A DNA stretch of 64,000 nucleotides from Nemertoderma westbladi (lineage: Eukaryota > Xenacoelomorpha > Nemertodermatida > Nemertodermatidae): positions 1 through 64,000 of the forward strand of contig JAUCBJ010001783.1 of assembly GCA_032718475.1 (NCBI GenBank), given 5' to 3'. The notes below the pieces were generated by a model, which saw only the letters and a program-made list of their open reading frames with translations, was not told the origin of the DNA and made no database searches. This document shows positions 11,304-22,144 of the stretch, one piece after another. The position numbers and the translations under genes are program-made. The first letter of the stretch is position 1; the number at the start of each line of letters is the position of its first letter.

Positions 11304-12602
11304 ATGTCAGGAGAAGTGGCACCTATTATATCATGTAATACAAATAAAATTCCGAATAGCCTTCAAAAGGGATGGAGACTCTACATATTGGTGGGCATGT
11401 TGCTGTTAAATCAAATGATTCCAGGATGGTGCCAGAATCTATTGGAGTCCTTCGTCCCAATTGTTGTAGAAGAGCGTGGTTGGTCAAAAACTCTCATTGG
11501 TGCATTGCTGGCAACATTTTCCACAAGCAGACTTATAATATACATTACTTGCCCTCATTCAATCAACAATTGGGGAACTCGCATCTCTTTGGGTATATTT
11601 GGTACTATTGGGGCAATTTCGCAATTGGCATTTGGTTTTGTAGAATATATTCCTAAAAGCAATGGGTTGTTATATATATTGGCTTGTTTTTCACTGCGGC
11701 TAATTGAGGCTGTTGGACTCAACATAAGTTTCATGTACTCTTACAGCCTTTTGATAGAATTGTGGCCACAACAAAGAACCTTATTAACCAGTCTAGCAGT
11801 TGTTTGTGGAAGTTTTGGATTTATGGTTGCACCTGTATTTGGTTCAACAATTTTTGCTGCATTGGGTTTTGAGTTTCCATTTGTAATATCGGGTTTGATG
11901 TTTCTCATTGTCGCCCTATACTGCTGGAAGGAGTCGCCAGCATATATTCATGACAGATGTGAATCAAACAGACCAAGTTATCTTGGATTTTTGAAGAATC
12001 CAGCAATTACACTTATATTTATTTTAAACGCTTGTTTCACAATTCTTTCTTCTTTTATCAATGCCAATTATTCAGCCTACATTCACCACAACTACAATGT
12101 GAACCAGTACAGAATTGGTGGTATATATATGATATTTCCGGTGTTTATTACAGCCACTGGTCTAATAATGGCATTAATGATGAATAAATTGAGACCTATC
12201 TTACCAACTATATTTGGCGCAATATTACTAACAGTATCAATGCAACTAATAGGCCCAACAGAACTACTGGGTTTACCTCATTATCTTGGTATCTCTATTG
12301 CTGGATGTGCTCTTCATGGAATCGGGCTTGGTCTGTACGAAACCCCTGCTATAGAAATACAAACACAATTGGCCGTGAATATTTGTGGATATCATGATAA
12401 TGTTGACACCAGATCACTTATCCAACAAATGTATCGAATTTCTGTGTCAATTGGGGCTATCATAGGTCTTGTTATAGGCGGATTTCTCAATGATTTTTTT
12501 GGAATGGAATTAGCTTGCTCGCTCCTCAGTTTGTTTGGGTTGCCTTTTCTTTTTGCACTGATGGCAGTGTTCGCTTTCAAATGTTGTGTTACTGTTAAGT
12601 AA
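11304..12602 (+). CDS. SLC18B1-like major facilitator transporter, copy B
   Basis: 432-residue intronless ORF, same start context and length as copy A. Four substitutions were seen: F to V in ESF(F/V)PIV, R to G in SYL(R/G)FLK, K to T in ACF(K/T)ILS and D to H in AYI(D/H)HN. About four silent changes were also seen (for example TCC ACT AGC versus TCC ACA AGC). Both ORFs are fully open. Roughly equal silent and replacement changes would suit a recent duplication with little selection so far, but the counts are too small to be firm. Function is inferred from family as for copy A. Confidence 0.8.
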   Translation: MSGEVAPIISCNTNKIPNSLQKGWRLYILVGMLLLNQMIPGWCQNLLESFVPIVVEERGWSKTLIGALLATFSTSRLIIYITCPHSINNWGTRISLGIFGTIGAISQLAFGFVEYIPKSNGLLYILACFSLRLIEAVGLNISFMYSYSLLIELWPQQRTLLTSLAVVCGSFGFMVAPVFGSTIFAALGFEFPFVISGLMFLIVALYCWKESPAYIHDRCESNRPSYLGFLKNPAITLIFILNACFTILSSFINANYSAYIHHNYNVNQYRIGGIYMIFPVFITATGLIMALMMNKLRPILPTIFGAILLTVSMQLIGPTELLGLPHYLGISIAGCALHGIGLGLYETPAIEIQTQLAVNICGYHDNVDTRSLIQQMYRISVSIGAIIGLVIGGFLNDFFGMELACSLLSLFGLPFLFALMAVFAFKCCVTVK

Positions 12603-12772
12603 TTGAATTCTTCATTATGTTGGGGTTGGGCGCCAGAGGATCCGTTATTTTGTTTAGCTGGTTGTGGTGGTAATATTTTTTTGATTCATTGACTTTATGT
12701 TTAGTTATTTAATTTATTTGTAAGGAATTAATTTCGTACTACAAAATCCCCAGTGCGATGCTATTTCTCAGT

Positions 12773-15041
12773 ATGTACCTTTTAGTAGGCCTACAAGGTC
12801 CAGCTTGTGACCCCGTACGATTTTTTAGTTGACGAAGTGACCCCACATAGATGTTTAGTACAGATATGGGACATTATACAAGATTTGGGTAGACTTCACC
12901 AAACTGTTGGCTGGTTTTTTTTAGAGAGTCTTAATCACAGCAAAGGAGGAAATTGCGAAAAAGATTACTATTTTGGATATGAAGAATTAAATGGCATATA
13001 TAGTTTTTCAAAAATACCATAGCAACCAGGTGATAACCACCAATATATCAAGTATAAGGAACAATAAGCATTACTTTTAGTTTTTAGTTGCCTTGGCAAC
13101 GGGTAAGTTTTATGTATTAGCCGTAGTCTCATTAAATCAACCTCCATCCTCACTGTTATCGATTATACGGAGAAATACAATATGTTTTTAGTTTCTAGGT
13201 ATGAAATGACAAGTTGCTATGGTAACTTGTCAGAAAAGTTGAGAAAGTGTTTCTTGTATTAGCGGTTTTCATTTACAAAGTACCGGTATGTCCAATACGT
13301 TAACGCGTCAATCTAAACACGCACGTGGGGACTTCGCGCAGCACGTTAGTCCAAATAAACCTTTTCGTAGAGTCACTAGTCATTCGCCCCATAGCGGCAG
13401 ACAGAGGAACTTAAAATCTATATGTGAGCAGAATTTATTCATTGAGCAACGCTCGTAAGGTCACTCCTACCAAATTTCAGATGAATCTGATGGTTGGTTC
13501 TATAATTACAGCCACTTTTACTTTTCTGTGAATTCGCACCCCTAGTGACAGACTGAGGAACTATAGAAGTCTGTCTTTTCTGTTTAATTTCTAAACCTTT
13601 GATTGACTACATGTGTACCAAGTTTGGTTTCAATTCATCCACGATTGACGGACTTATTAGCGTTCAACCATTTTCGACAAGACGACAACAACGAAGACGA
13701 GAGACGGGTCCACTAATTACCCCTACGCTAATGCTCGCGTGGACTTACGTGGCTCGCCCCATATTCACTAAACAATCATATGACGTCATTCGAATCCCTT
13801 TTAGTTCTCGAGTTATCGTGGAATATCTACCTGCCAATCTGTCTGTCAAAATGTTAGATAGACAGACAGACAACCTCCAGACAGACAGACTACGTTTCCC
13901 CAAATATTAAAACTGACATCGTAAATGAAATCAGCGACCCCGAAAACCCCATAAATATAATTTTAGCTCGGTGGTGTGCTTCCTTCCTGTCAGAAACTAT
14001 TAACCAACCAGACCCCATATAGGCAGTTTTGCGCGGGAAGGTTGGAACTTTGAAGGCAAGTACTTATCTCAGAAAGTGTACATTTTTTCACACGAAAAAT
14101 AAATACTACTCCTCCGCCATTTCTTAACCGTTTTATGCTAATTTTTATGAACTTTACCTTTATGAAAGGTAATTTCATAAGCTTCAATAAATTATTTCGG
14201 ACAGCTTTTTTTATTTAATAATATTTCCCCATTTGTTTTAATAAAGAAAGATTCGAAAAGACATGTTTTGACATGTGTGACAATTTTTTTTAGAAAATTA
14301 CCAATTATCAGAAATAGAAAATGAAAATACAAAAAGTGGTTTAAACAAATGATGACAATGAACATGCTGGTTGCAAAAAATGTGGTATCGGAAAATAAAA
14401 ATGAAAAATAACGGAGGAGTATAATTTTTAGGGAAATTTTTAAAACTTCATGCAGGCCGCTAGGGAGCGCCAAAAATTCTTTCTTTCAAATTTTTATTTA
14501 CTTTTGATGATTTTCTATTCGATGGTATATAGTTTTCTATGCAATTTCAGCCACTTTGGAGACATACTGTATACAAGTTAATAAAATCAACTACCCCCCC
14601 CCCCCCCCCCCCTAATCAAATAATCCAACCAAAACTCGATTAAACAAGATAACTGGAGTAAAATATATGTTTACTAAACATCTTATATAAATTACTAATG
14701 AAATTTTATATAAATAATTTATATATAAAATGATCTGGTCTAGAATAATATGTTGCGAATTCAACAGAATAAACTCATAGATCATTGATTGGATAAATAT
14801 TTTATTTGTTGTAAGTCACTTTTTTCTGTCAAAGTCGTTAACAAGTTTGAGAAAAAAAAGAACACTTTATATGTCAACAAAAAAGAGTAAGGCACAGAAA
14901 CTGACGGATTCTTCGCAAATTTCGCTAATGTCGTAAACGTCGGGAATTTTTTTGTTATGTAAAATGGACACTCCTTAAGCAAATGGGCCCCTACTTCGCC
15001 CCTGTCGACATCCACCAGCCAATTTTTCCACCAGTCCTTTT
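12773..15041. other. Intergenic, no gene recognised
   Basis: AT-rich. It contains three RFX X-box-like sites (13017-13226), ACAG/CAGACAGA-type simple repeats at about 13850-13890, a poly-C run at 14594-14612, and T/A-rich sequence. Short open frames here show no family resemblance. Confidence 0.6.
13087..13226. promoter_or_regulatory. Cluster of RFX X-box-like palindromes
   Basis: GTTGCCTTGGCAAC at 13087-13100 and GTTGCTATGGTAAC at 13213-13226 fit the X-box pattern bound by RFX factors. A third, half-matching CCATAGCAAC is at 13017-13026. No gene follows closely on either strand, so they may be part of an unrecognised repeat. Confidence 0.3.
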
Positions 15042-16150
15042 TTAGAGTGTTTTAAGTTTTTTTGGTATTGGTCAATGTTCTAGAACATTAGTAGATATGT
15101 TTTTTATGATAGGTAGTATTTTTTGAAATTATAAAAAAAATGTGAAAGCAGGATATTTCGGATAGTTATAAAACCCGAAAAAAACGAAAAGCACGAAATT
15201 ATTAACGAAAATATCGAAATTATAAAACTTTAAATAAAATCTAACTTTCCAGTGAGATCGGTATTATTAGAAGGCACATTTTACTTTTTTTAATTAATAA
15301 AATCCGATAATTTCGCCCCATTTTCGACCCTAAAAGTAATTTAATACCAAATACTGGCTCTGCTGATTGGTTGTTAGGGGTGATCCAATGATTGCAAAAC
15401 ACCACAAGATGGCGCTCAAATTAGGACAGTACAGTCAGAGTGTAGGCCTACTGCAGTTATAGCGACTGCTGGACTGCAATTCTGTAGTTACGTTCATCTG
15501 TTCACATCCGCCGCGCCGCGTCACTTGCCTGACAGTCACTGTAGGCCTACAGTGCACACCTAAGCCAGGTAGCGCTAAAGGTACCGTATGCCGTAATGTA
15601 ATGCAAACAACATTTCATATGGGAATTACATCGTTGCAGTACTGGGTTAGGGTACCGGACCGCTTCTTTCAACTTTGCCGCTTCAGGCTGTACCGTACCA
15701 TATGCTTGTACTGTACAGTAATACACCAGTAGGCCCCTATACTGATCTGTTGATGCTGAGTCATTCATCCAAGCTGCCATTATTGGTCAACACCCAACAA
15801 CCAACCAGTAGACAGTATTTGGTATTAAATTACTTTTAAGGTCGAAAATGGGGCGAAATTATCGGATTTTATTAATTAAAAAATGTAAAGTGTGACTTAT
15901 AATTATACTCATCTTATTGGAAAGCGAGATTTTGTAGATTGTTTGATAATTTTGATATTTTCGCTGATAAATTCGTCTTTTTCGTTATTTTCGGGTTTTA
16001 TAACTATCCGGATATTTCAGGTTAAACTGTTGCAGAATATATTAATGACCAAAATAATTTTTAAAAATTACTAGCTAGCAAAAAATACTAGCTACCATAA
16101 AAAATCTACTAAGGTTCTAGAACATTCACTAATATAAAAAAAAACACTCA
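15042..16150. mobile_element. Inverted-repeat (foldback-like) element with ~350-bp arms
   Basis: Sequence 15042-15390 reappears reverse-complemented at about 15780-16150. Shared blocks, in order from outside inward, include AATGTTCTAGAAC, GGATAGTTATAAAACCCGAA, AATAAAATCCGATAATTTCG and TTTAATACCAAATACTG. The arms are diverged with small indels. The ~390-bp centre is not AT-rich and has no coding signal. A target duplication was not found. Confidence 0.7.
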
Positions 16151-16300
16151 AAAACAATATTAATTGGGCTAGAGTTCCGTATAGAACTACATTTTTAAAA
16201 CATATATTATTGTTACTATGGCAACGTTGAAGAGTTCTAGAACGAATCGAGAAAGAAATTTTTTTTATTACTAGCTATTTTAAATTTAAAACATTGCTAT

Positions 16301-16596
16301 TGTGATGATCCGATGTAAGATCGTAAACAAGATGAATTGATATACGCAAAGCAATATTGTTTATATTAATAAAATCGGCAAAAGGTAAAACAGCAGTATT
16401 GCTGTAGTCCAGTATGCAGTACAGCAGTAGTCATGGTTAGACTACAGGACTGGCTGACTGGTCTGGTGTAATACAATCTACAGCATAAACATATAAAACA
16501 GCAGTACCGGTAAAAGGTACAGTACAGACTACCAGAACATAACATATACAGTATCCTAATAGGCCAGGCATTCGGTCAGTCTCAAGGGATCTCCAC
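16301..16596 (-). repeat. Gypsy 3' LTR (296 bp)
   Basis: On the plus strand it starts TGTGATGATCCGATGT and ends GGGATCTCCACA, i.e. TG...CA on both strands. The first ~63 bp match the 5' LTR remnant at 21058-21122. It is directly followed on the plus strand by CCCCCCTTCT (16597-16606), which on the coding strand is the polypurine tract AGAAGGGGGG. Confidence 0.85.
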
Positions 16597-16635
16597 ACCC
16601 CCCTTCTAGCTGAGCATAGGTGACCTATGGCGCAG

Positions 16636-17750
16636 CTAAACTAAAGATAGTCTGGGGGGCGGATTGTCCGCATGGCTGCGCCGTTGTAGTAAAGGCAGAG
16701 GCTCAGGTGCGAATTGTACACGCTGCTCTGGCTGTGGCGCAGTGGTGGTGGTGGGGTCAGTTGAAACCTGGGTTGGCGGTGGTGGGGTGGGTTCCAGAGT
16801 TGGGGTGGGGTGGGGAGGTGTAGCTGGGTGTAGAAAGCGGTGGTTACGGCGGTACACACGCCCACTCGCTAGTTTAACCTCATAATCTCTGTGGGGCCCA
16901 ACCTGTATGATGGTGCCAGTACGATCCCAACGCTTAGTGTTGGGGTCATGCTGTAGAACTGTGGTTCCCAGGTAGAGATGGGGAAGGCCACGGGTGTACT
17001 GGTCATGGGTTGCCCATTCAGTTGCCTTAACATCTGAGCGACGGTCAGCCACCTCGGTGATAGTACACCACTGGGGGGCGTAAGTGGTGTGATGTGCCGG
17101 TACGAGGGAGCATAAGGGGGCGCCGAATACAATCTGCGCAGGGGACAGTCCTGTGGAGTTCGGAGTGTTCCGCCATTCCAAGAGGCCCTGGTTGAATGCA
17201 TCTATTAGGAATCCAGACTTCTTAACCAAGCTCTTAATCGCTTTGACTGCCGCCTCGGCGTGGCCATTGGAGGATGGGTTGTAGGGTGAGGAAGGTGAGA
17301 GGGAGACACCCCAACATTGGGCAAAGGTACAGAAGTCATGGGCATCAAATTGGGGTCCACCATCAGTGCGGAGTCGTATAGGTACTCCAGTTGCAGAGAA
17401 TTCACGTGAGAGAGCCATGGTGACTGCAGACGCTGTGGGAGGGGACCTCCACTCCATGACACAGGGCCATCCAGAGAACCGGCAGGTGTAGATGAGGTAG
17501 CTAAGTCCACTAACATCAAATAGGTCTGCAGAGGTGTCCTTGAATGGTCTGCTTGGTTGGTCCTCCTGGAGATGTGGTTCGGGGGCTGGCTCAGGCGTGA
17601 TTCCTGGCAGAGGTCACATGAGTCCACCATGTGATGGATGTCTTCACCAATATTAGGCCAGAAAACTGTGAGGCGCGCATGACGCTTTGTACGTTCAACC
17701 CCCTGGTGGGAGGCATGAAGTCGCTGGAGCACACCGGGGTGCATTCCCAT
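16636..17750 (-). pseudogene. Gypsy integrase remnant
   Basis: Two overlapping minus-strand frames (17750-17205 and 17457-16636). The first has the zinc-binding HHCC region: H in LHASHQGVERTK, then HHMVDSCDLC. The second has the catalytic core with RTDGGPQFDAHDF and, about 35 residues on, SSNGHAEAAVKAIKSLV, fitting D,D-35-E. A C-terminal Pro/Thr-rich tail follows. The frame change lies inside the core (about 17457-17205), so the protein is broken. Confidence 0.85.
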
Positions 17751-17759
17751 GGGGACTAC

Positions 17760-19300
17760 TAGTCTATTATCATAGAGGACAAGGCAGTGTCCCAGGAAAG
17801 TTTATCCTGCAGTTTCCTGCAGTCTACCAGGTGTGTGGATGATGATAGGGATGTGGCGATGGCAGAGACAGTGGCATGGGAGTAGACTAAGACCAGTTCA
17901 TCTGCCAAGTCCTCTGCAGTAGGGTCTGCGACTGGGGTGTGGGCGTGGCATCTGGGATACAATGGGATTTCCCAGCAGCCCATATGGTATGGAAGGAGTA
18001 GGCCATGGTGCGCTCCTTAAGGCATTGGAGGCGAGGGTTCTCCACCTCATCCAGTGTGTGGTGATCGAGGATGGAAACGAGGGGCCATTGATTGGTGACT
18101 ATTTCAAAGTCTGCCAGGCCAGAGAGGAATATATGGCACTTCCGGAGAGCCCAGGTGACTGCGAGCAGCTCCAGCTCAACCATGGCATACCACCCCTCTG
18201 TCTCTGAAATAAAGCGGGAACCACACTGAACTAGGTCTCACCTTGGTCCTGCAACAATACGTAACTGAGGCCATTAACACGTGAGGCATCAGTCTGGATG
18301 AGGGTGGTAGGGAGGCAGGGTTTAAAGTTTGCCAGAATAGGGATGGATGTCAGGGCAGCTTTTTTTACAGCTGCGAATGCCTTGTCGTGTATTTCCTCCC
18401 AGACAAATGAGTTTATTCTGCAGGAGGGGCCGGAGTGATGCAGCTGTCGGAGTAATAGAACGCGTGAATGTACCCAGTTGCTCAACCATGCCGAGGTATG
18501 ACTGTAGATGGGTAATATTGTTTGGCCGTGGGAAAGAGGCAATTGCCGCGAGTTTAGCAGGGTCTGCCTCGATACTGGTGGCAGAAATGCAGAAACCAGC
18601 AAACTCCACGCGCTCCTGTGCAAAGGCAAACTTCCCTGGATGCAGTGTGATCCCTGACTCACAGCAGTGGAGGAGGATATGGCGGATCAGGTCCACATGG
18701 GCAGATAGATTGGGTGAGAAAGCAAGGATATCATCGACAATCTTCCGGGTGTGTGGGACAGAGCCAAGAGCAAGGTCGCCCTGTAGGCAGTATACATCGC
18801 CTGTGGAGCAGAGTCCCATCGGACCAGGTACATGTTTAAAACGGCCCCAGGGGGTGGCGAATGTGGTCAAGTCTTGGGAGGCCTCCTCCAGTGGGAGCTG
18901 CCAGTAACCATCCACTGCATCAAGAGTGGAGAAAAACTGCATCCCACCTGGGATGTCAGAGACAGCATCCCATGGTGTATGAAGGGGGTAAATTGGCCAG
19001 CGGACAAACTTATTGAGTTTAGTTAGGTCTACAGTTATCCATACACCTTCATGTTTCTTTTGCACAACGACAAGATGGTGGCACCATTCAGTAGGTTTTG
19101 TCACTGGTACAATAACACCATCGGCCAGCATCTTGTCCAGTTCTTCCTTTGCAGCTTCATGGTAGGCAAGGGGAATGATCCGGGCCCCTCGGACTGAGAA
19201 GGGGGTGGTGCCATCGACCAAGTCAATAGACATTGGGGGCCCAACCTGGGGTCGGAGTGGGCCCTCCAGGTCAAAGACGTCAGTGAACTCACTGAGGAGT
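17760..19300 (-). pseudogene. Gypsy RT and RNase H remnant
   Basis: RT lies in frame 19233-18322: TEWCHHLVVVQKKHEGVWI, FFSTLDAVDGYWQLPLEE, and the active-site box IVDDILAF. A second frame (about 18430-18231) carries the start of RNase H ([20 protein letters not shown]). A third (18183-17887) carries its end, with NQWPLVSILD in place of the usual TDH-PL box. At least two frameshifts separate these parts. RT itself is open and keeps the DD pair. Confidence 0.85.
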
Positions 19301-19685
19301 TGTTTGCGTAGGCGCTCTACTGTGACTGGTGGTGTTGGAAGACAAGTCGGGTGAATGTCAGTGCATTTTATCTCCTGTGCAGCCAGGGGGGGGGGGGGGG
19401 CTCATTTAGCACCAGGGGTGGGGGCAGTGGCCCCATTGACTGTGCAGGTGTCTGAGAGTGCTGAATGGCCATATCAGTTGCCATGAGTGGCTGAGGGACT
19501 GCATCGTGGTACCTAAGTATCCCCAGTTCAGTGCACATTCTCCAGGAGAGAAGGATTCCATCATACTCCCGGCTGATAATGAAGGATGTGGAGAGAGATA
19601 GCGGTTCTGGAAGGAAATAGTGAGAGGCAGGGAACCACCAATATGTAGTGAGAGACCATCGGCTGCTTCTACCTGCTGAGCCAAC

Positions 19686-19800
19686 TCATGTAGTCTGCCT
19701 GGCTGTTCCCCAAACCGACCGACTAATGTTAAACCCATAATATTCACATCGGAACCAGTGTCTGGGAGAACCGGTAGTGTACAGCGCTCCAGAAATTGTG
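19686..19800 (-). pseudogene. Gypsy aspartic protease remnant
   Basis: The active-site signature DTGSDVNIMG is read on the minus strand at about 19772-19740, in a frame different from that of the zinc-knuckle region just upstream. Poly-G at 19386-19400 lies in the protease-to-RT stretch and probably adds another frame change. Confidence 0.75.
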
Positions 19801-19807
19801 ACAGAAA

Positions 19808-21031
19808 CTAATGGGGCCGGTACTGGTCGTTCGGGGCATGTGCCATGTGATGTGGAGTCAGTGATCTGATGGGTTCGAAGAAGGCCGACTTTCCCACGAG
19901 TAGCAGCAGGAGCAGAGCTGCAACACATCTGCTGCACGTGACCACGGCACTGACAGTTTTGACAGGTAACCTCATAAGCGGGACAGCCGGACTGGGTTGT
20001 GTGAGGGGTGCCCCCAAAATTTCCACATTGCTGATCCACAGAGCGGTGACTGCCCTGGTGGCGGCCATTGTCACTGGGCAGTTCCCCGGAAGTTGCATGG
20101 TACACGGAGCTAGCTGGGCCACCAATGCGAACGTTTGCGTGTTCCCTCGAAGCTGCCTCCTTGGCCCGAGATATGTTGATAACTTCCGGGAGATCTGGGA
20201 ACGGAGTACGAGCAGGAGTAGTTTCTGCTTCGTCTCTGCACAGAGCCAGCCAGCAACAAAGTTAACAGCAATTTGGTGGCTGCGGCAGTGGGTGCAAAGT
20301 TCTGCCCCCAAATCCTCCAAGGCGATCCGGTATTCATCGACAGTTTTCCCTGGCCGTTGGGATTGGTTAATGAAGTTGACATAGTCGAGGGCAAGGTTGG
20401 ATTGACCCCGAAGATAAACCTGAAGGGCATCGAGGACAGTACCTGGGGCGAGTGTGGGGTCGCTGAGGTCCAGGGCACAGTTTACTTCGACCGACCGAGC
20501 GAGGCGGGTTGTAAAAGTTCCTTTAAGAGCTGGCGTTTGCTCGTCCACAGGGTAGGAAGTCAGTCTGTACTGGCGGACAAAGAATTCCCACTGACGCTGC
20601 CAGGTGCGGAACTGTGGGAGTCGGATATTGGTGTCCAGTCGCTGAAGTGCGCGTGTATTGATGACGCGTGGGGGATGCCAGGGGTTGGGGGCGTGATCAT
20701 CGGCTGTAGGCATGGTAGGTGGTGCCAGAGGAATAGCTGCGTGGGGAAGCAACGCCTCTATTAGGGCCGCAAGGTGCTCATCTGCACGGCGTGCATCCTC
20801 TCGGCGTTGTTCTTCGACAACTCGGCAGTATTCCTCTGTCTCGCGCCGATGTTGATCATTGGCAATCCGTTGGTGATCGGTGAGCGCACGGAACAGTTCG
20901 TCGTATGACAGTTTGCGTGTGTGGTGCGTCTTGGGCGACACAGTAGCAGACACGTCGGACTCCGACAGCATGCCATCCCAGTCATCCGTGGCTGGAAGTG
21001 TGGAGTCACGGGAGTGACCCATGAGAGTCAC
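19808..21031 (-). pseudogene. Gypsy Gag remnant
   Basis: 407-residue frame beginning near the primer site. It has a charged N-terminal helix-rich part (YDELFRALTDHQRIANDQHR) and a capsid-like core with FRTWQRQWEFFVRQYRL and NFINQSQRPGKTVDEYRIAL, as in Gypsy Gag. After about residue 300 the true frame moves to 20105-19686. There a Cys/His region (CGNFGG, then CPAYEVTCQNCQCRGHVQQM) represents two zinc knuckles, one of them missing a cysteine. Confidence 0.8.
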
Positions 21032-21057
21032 GTAAGTTTATAATAATTGCAACGCCA

Positions 21058-21122
21058 TGTGATGATCCGATGTAGTATCGTAAACAAGATGAATTGATAT
21101 AAGCAAAGCAATATTGTTTATT
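21058..21122 (-). repeat. Gypsy 5' LTR remnant (truncated)
   Basis: About 65 bp matching the inner end of the 3' LTR; the match then stops. The adjacent 21057-21038, read on the coding strand, is TGGCGTTGCAATTATTATAA. This begins TGG right after the LTR and fits a tRNA primer-binding site. The exact tRNA was not identified. Confidence 0.8.
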
Positions 21123-22139
21123 CGAAATTCGCGAAGAATGACAAAAAAAGTTATGAAAAAAACTAATGACGAAAAAGTAATGACTAATGACAAATAAAGT
21201 AATGTTACCATGACATTAATAACAATATTGCATTTAAATAGATAATTTCAAATACTATCTAGTTTTTGCTCAATTTTTTTTAAATAAATGTTATAGAACG
21301 GTTAGCTATTAATTTTGAAAATTATTTTTGTTCTAGAACACATTTTTTATTTTTTATACTAGCTAGATTTTTCTACCTTTTTTTTATAAAAGTTATAGGT
21401 TTAAGGCTAAACAGACGTCGGGAATCGAAAGAATGGTGTGAATTATAATATTTATAAAAAAGGGACGAAAATTTTTTTTTTTAATAAATCGCTACTCCAT
21501 TATAATTTATCTTTTTGCGCCAAAACTACCTGTAAAATGTAGCAAATTAACTCTGCTATCTATTTTCTTAACATTTATGATGATAATTACAGAATTTTCA
21601 GGGTCGAAAAAATATTGCATTGCATAACTTTGGCCCTTTTTTTCATTTTTTTTTGGGGCCAAAAATGACCCCCTCTCAAAAGATAGAGAAAAAAATTACG
21701 GCAAAGAATATACCAATTTTATTGAATTTGGACCATCGGAACCGAATTTAGAGCGATTTTAGTGAAAAAATAAAAAAATGTTTTTGCAAAAAAATAAGAA
21801 TGGTCAATTCACAAAATTTTATAATTAGCACAATACGGTACAATGAAAGGTCATGAAATATTTAGAATACTGTAAAAGTTATTACATTGTTAGGCCTACC
21901 TACTGCAGTAATATTCAAACCTTAAATATCAGAGTATTAATAGTAATAATAGTATTATATTATGATAATTATTATGTTAATATAATAAATTTAATGTAAA
22001 AAAAATTATATAAGTTCTAGTTAAAGCAAAAGTAAAATAAAAGTAAAAATGTGATAAAAATTAATTAATTAATTATAATAAAATGCCATTGAGATAGAAT
22101 CATAATGTCATCACAGAAGATAGCCCAGCCCCCCTTTAC
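21123..22139. other. AT-rich intergenic between two LTR elements
   Basis: No gene recognised. GTTCTAGAACACATTTT and ACTAGCTAG blocks at about 21240-21370 resemble sequences near 16040-16150 and 37540-37660, so an old dispersed repeat family is present. The Gypsy element probably inserted into it. Confidence 0.5.
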
Positions 22140-22144
22140 CCTAC

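Larger units (their letters stand above)
7779..12772. repeat. Segmental duplication, copy B
   Basis: Direct copy of 1-5635. It lacks the 174-bp palindromic insertion and the 415-bp inverted-repeat insertion of copy A and so shows both empty sites. Identity ends at 12772, after ...TTTCTCAGTA, where the sequence becomes unrelated to copy A. The last ~50 bp resemble a dispersed repeat also seen near 37980-38030, so the duplication end may lie in a mobile-element end. Confidence 0.95.
16301..21122 (-). mobile_element. Decayed Gypsy LTR retrotransposon
   Basis: Minus-strand order is 5' LTR remnant (21122-21058), primer site, gag, protease, RT, RNase H, integrase, polypurine tract, 3' LTR (16596-16301). 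This protease-RT-RNaseH-integrase order defines Gypsy/Metaviridae. Frameshifts occur in gag, between protease and RT, and in RNase H and integrase, so it is not autonomous. The 5' LTR keeps only about 65 bp of the ~296 expected, so its outer end is deleted and no target duplication can be read. Two Cys/His knuckles in gag suggest a Mag-like clade, tentatively. Confidence 0.9.
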
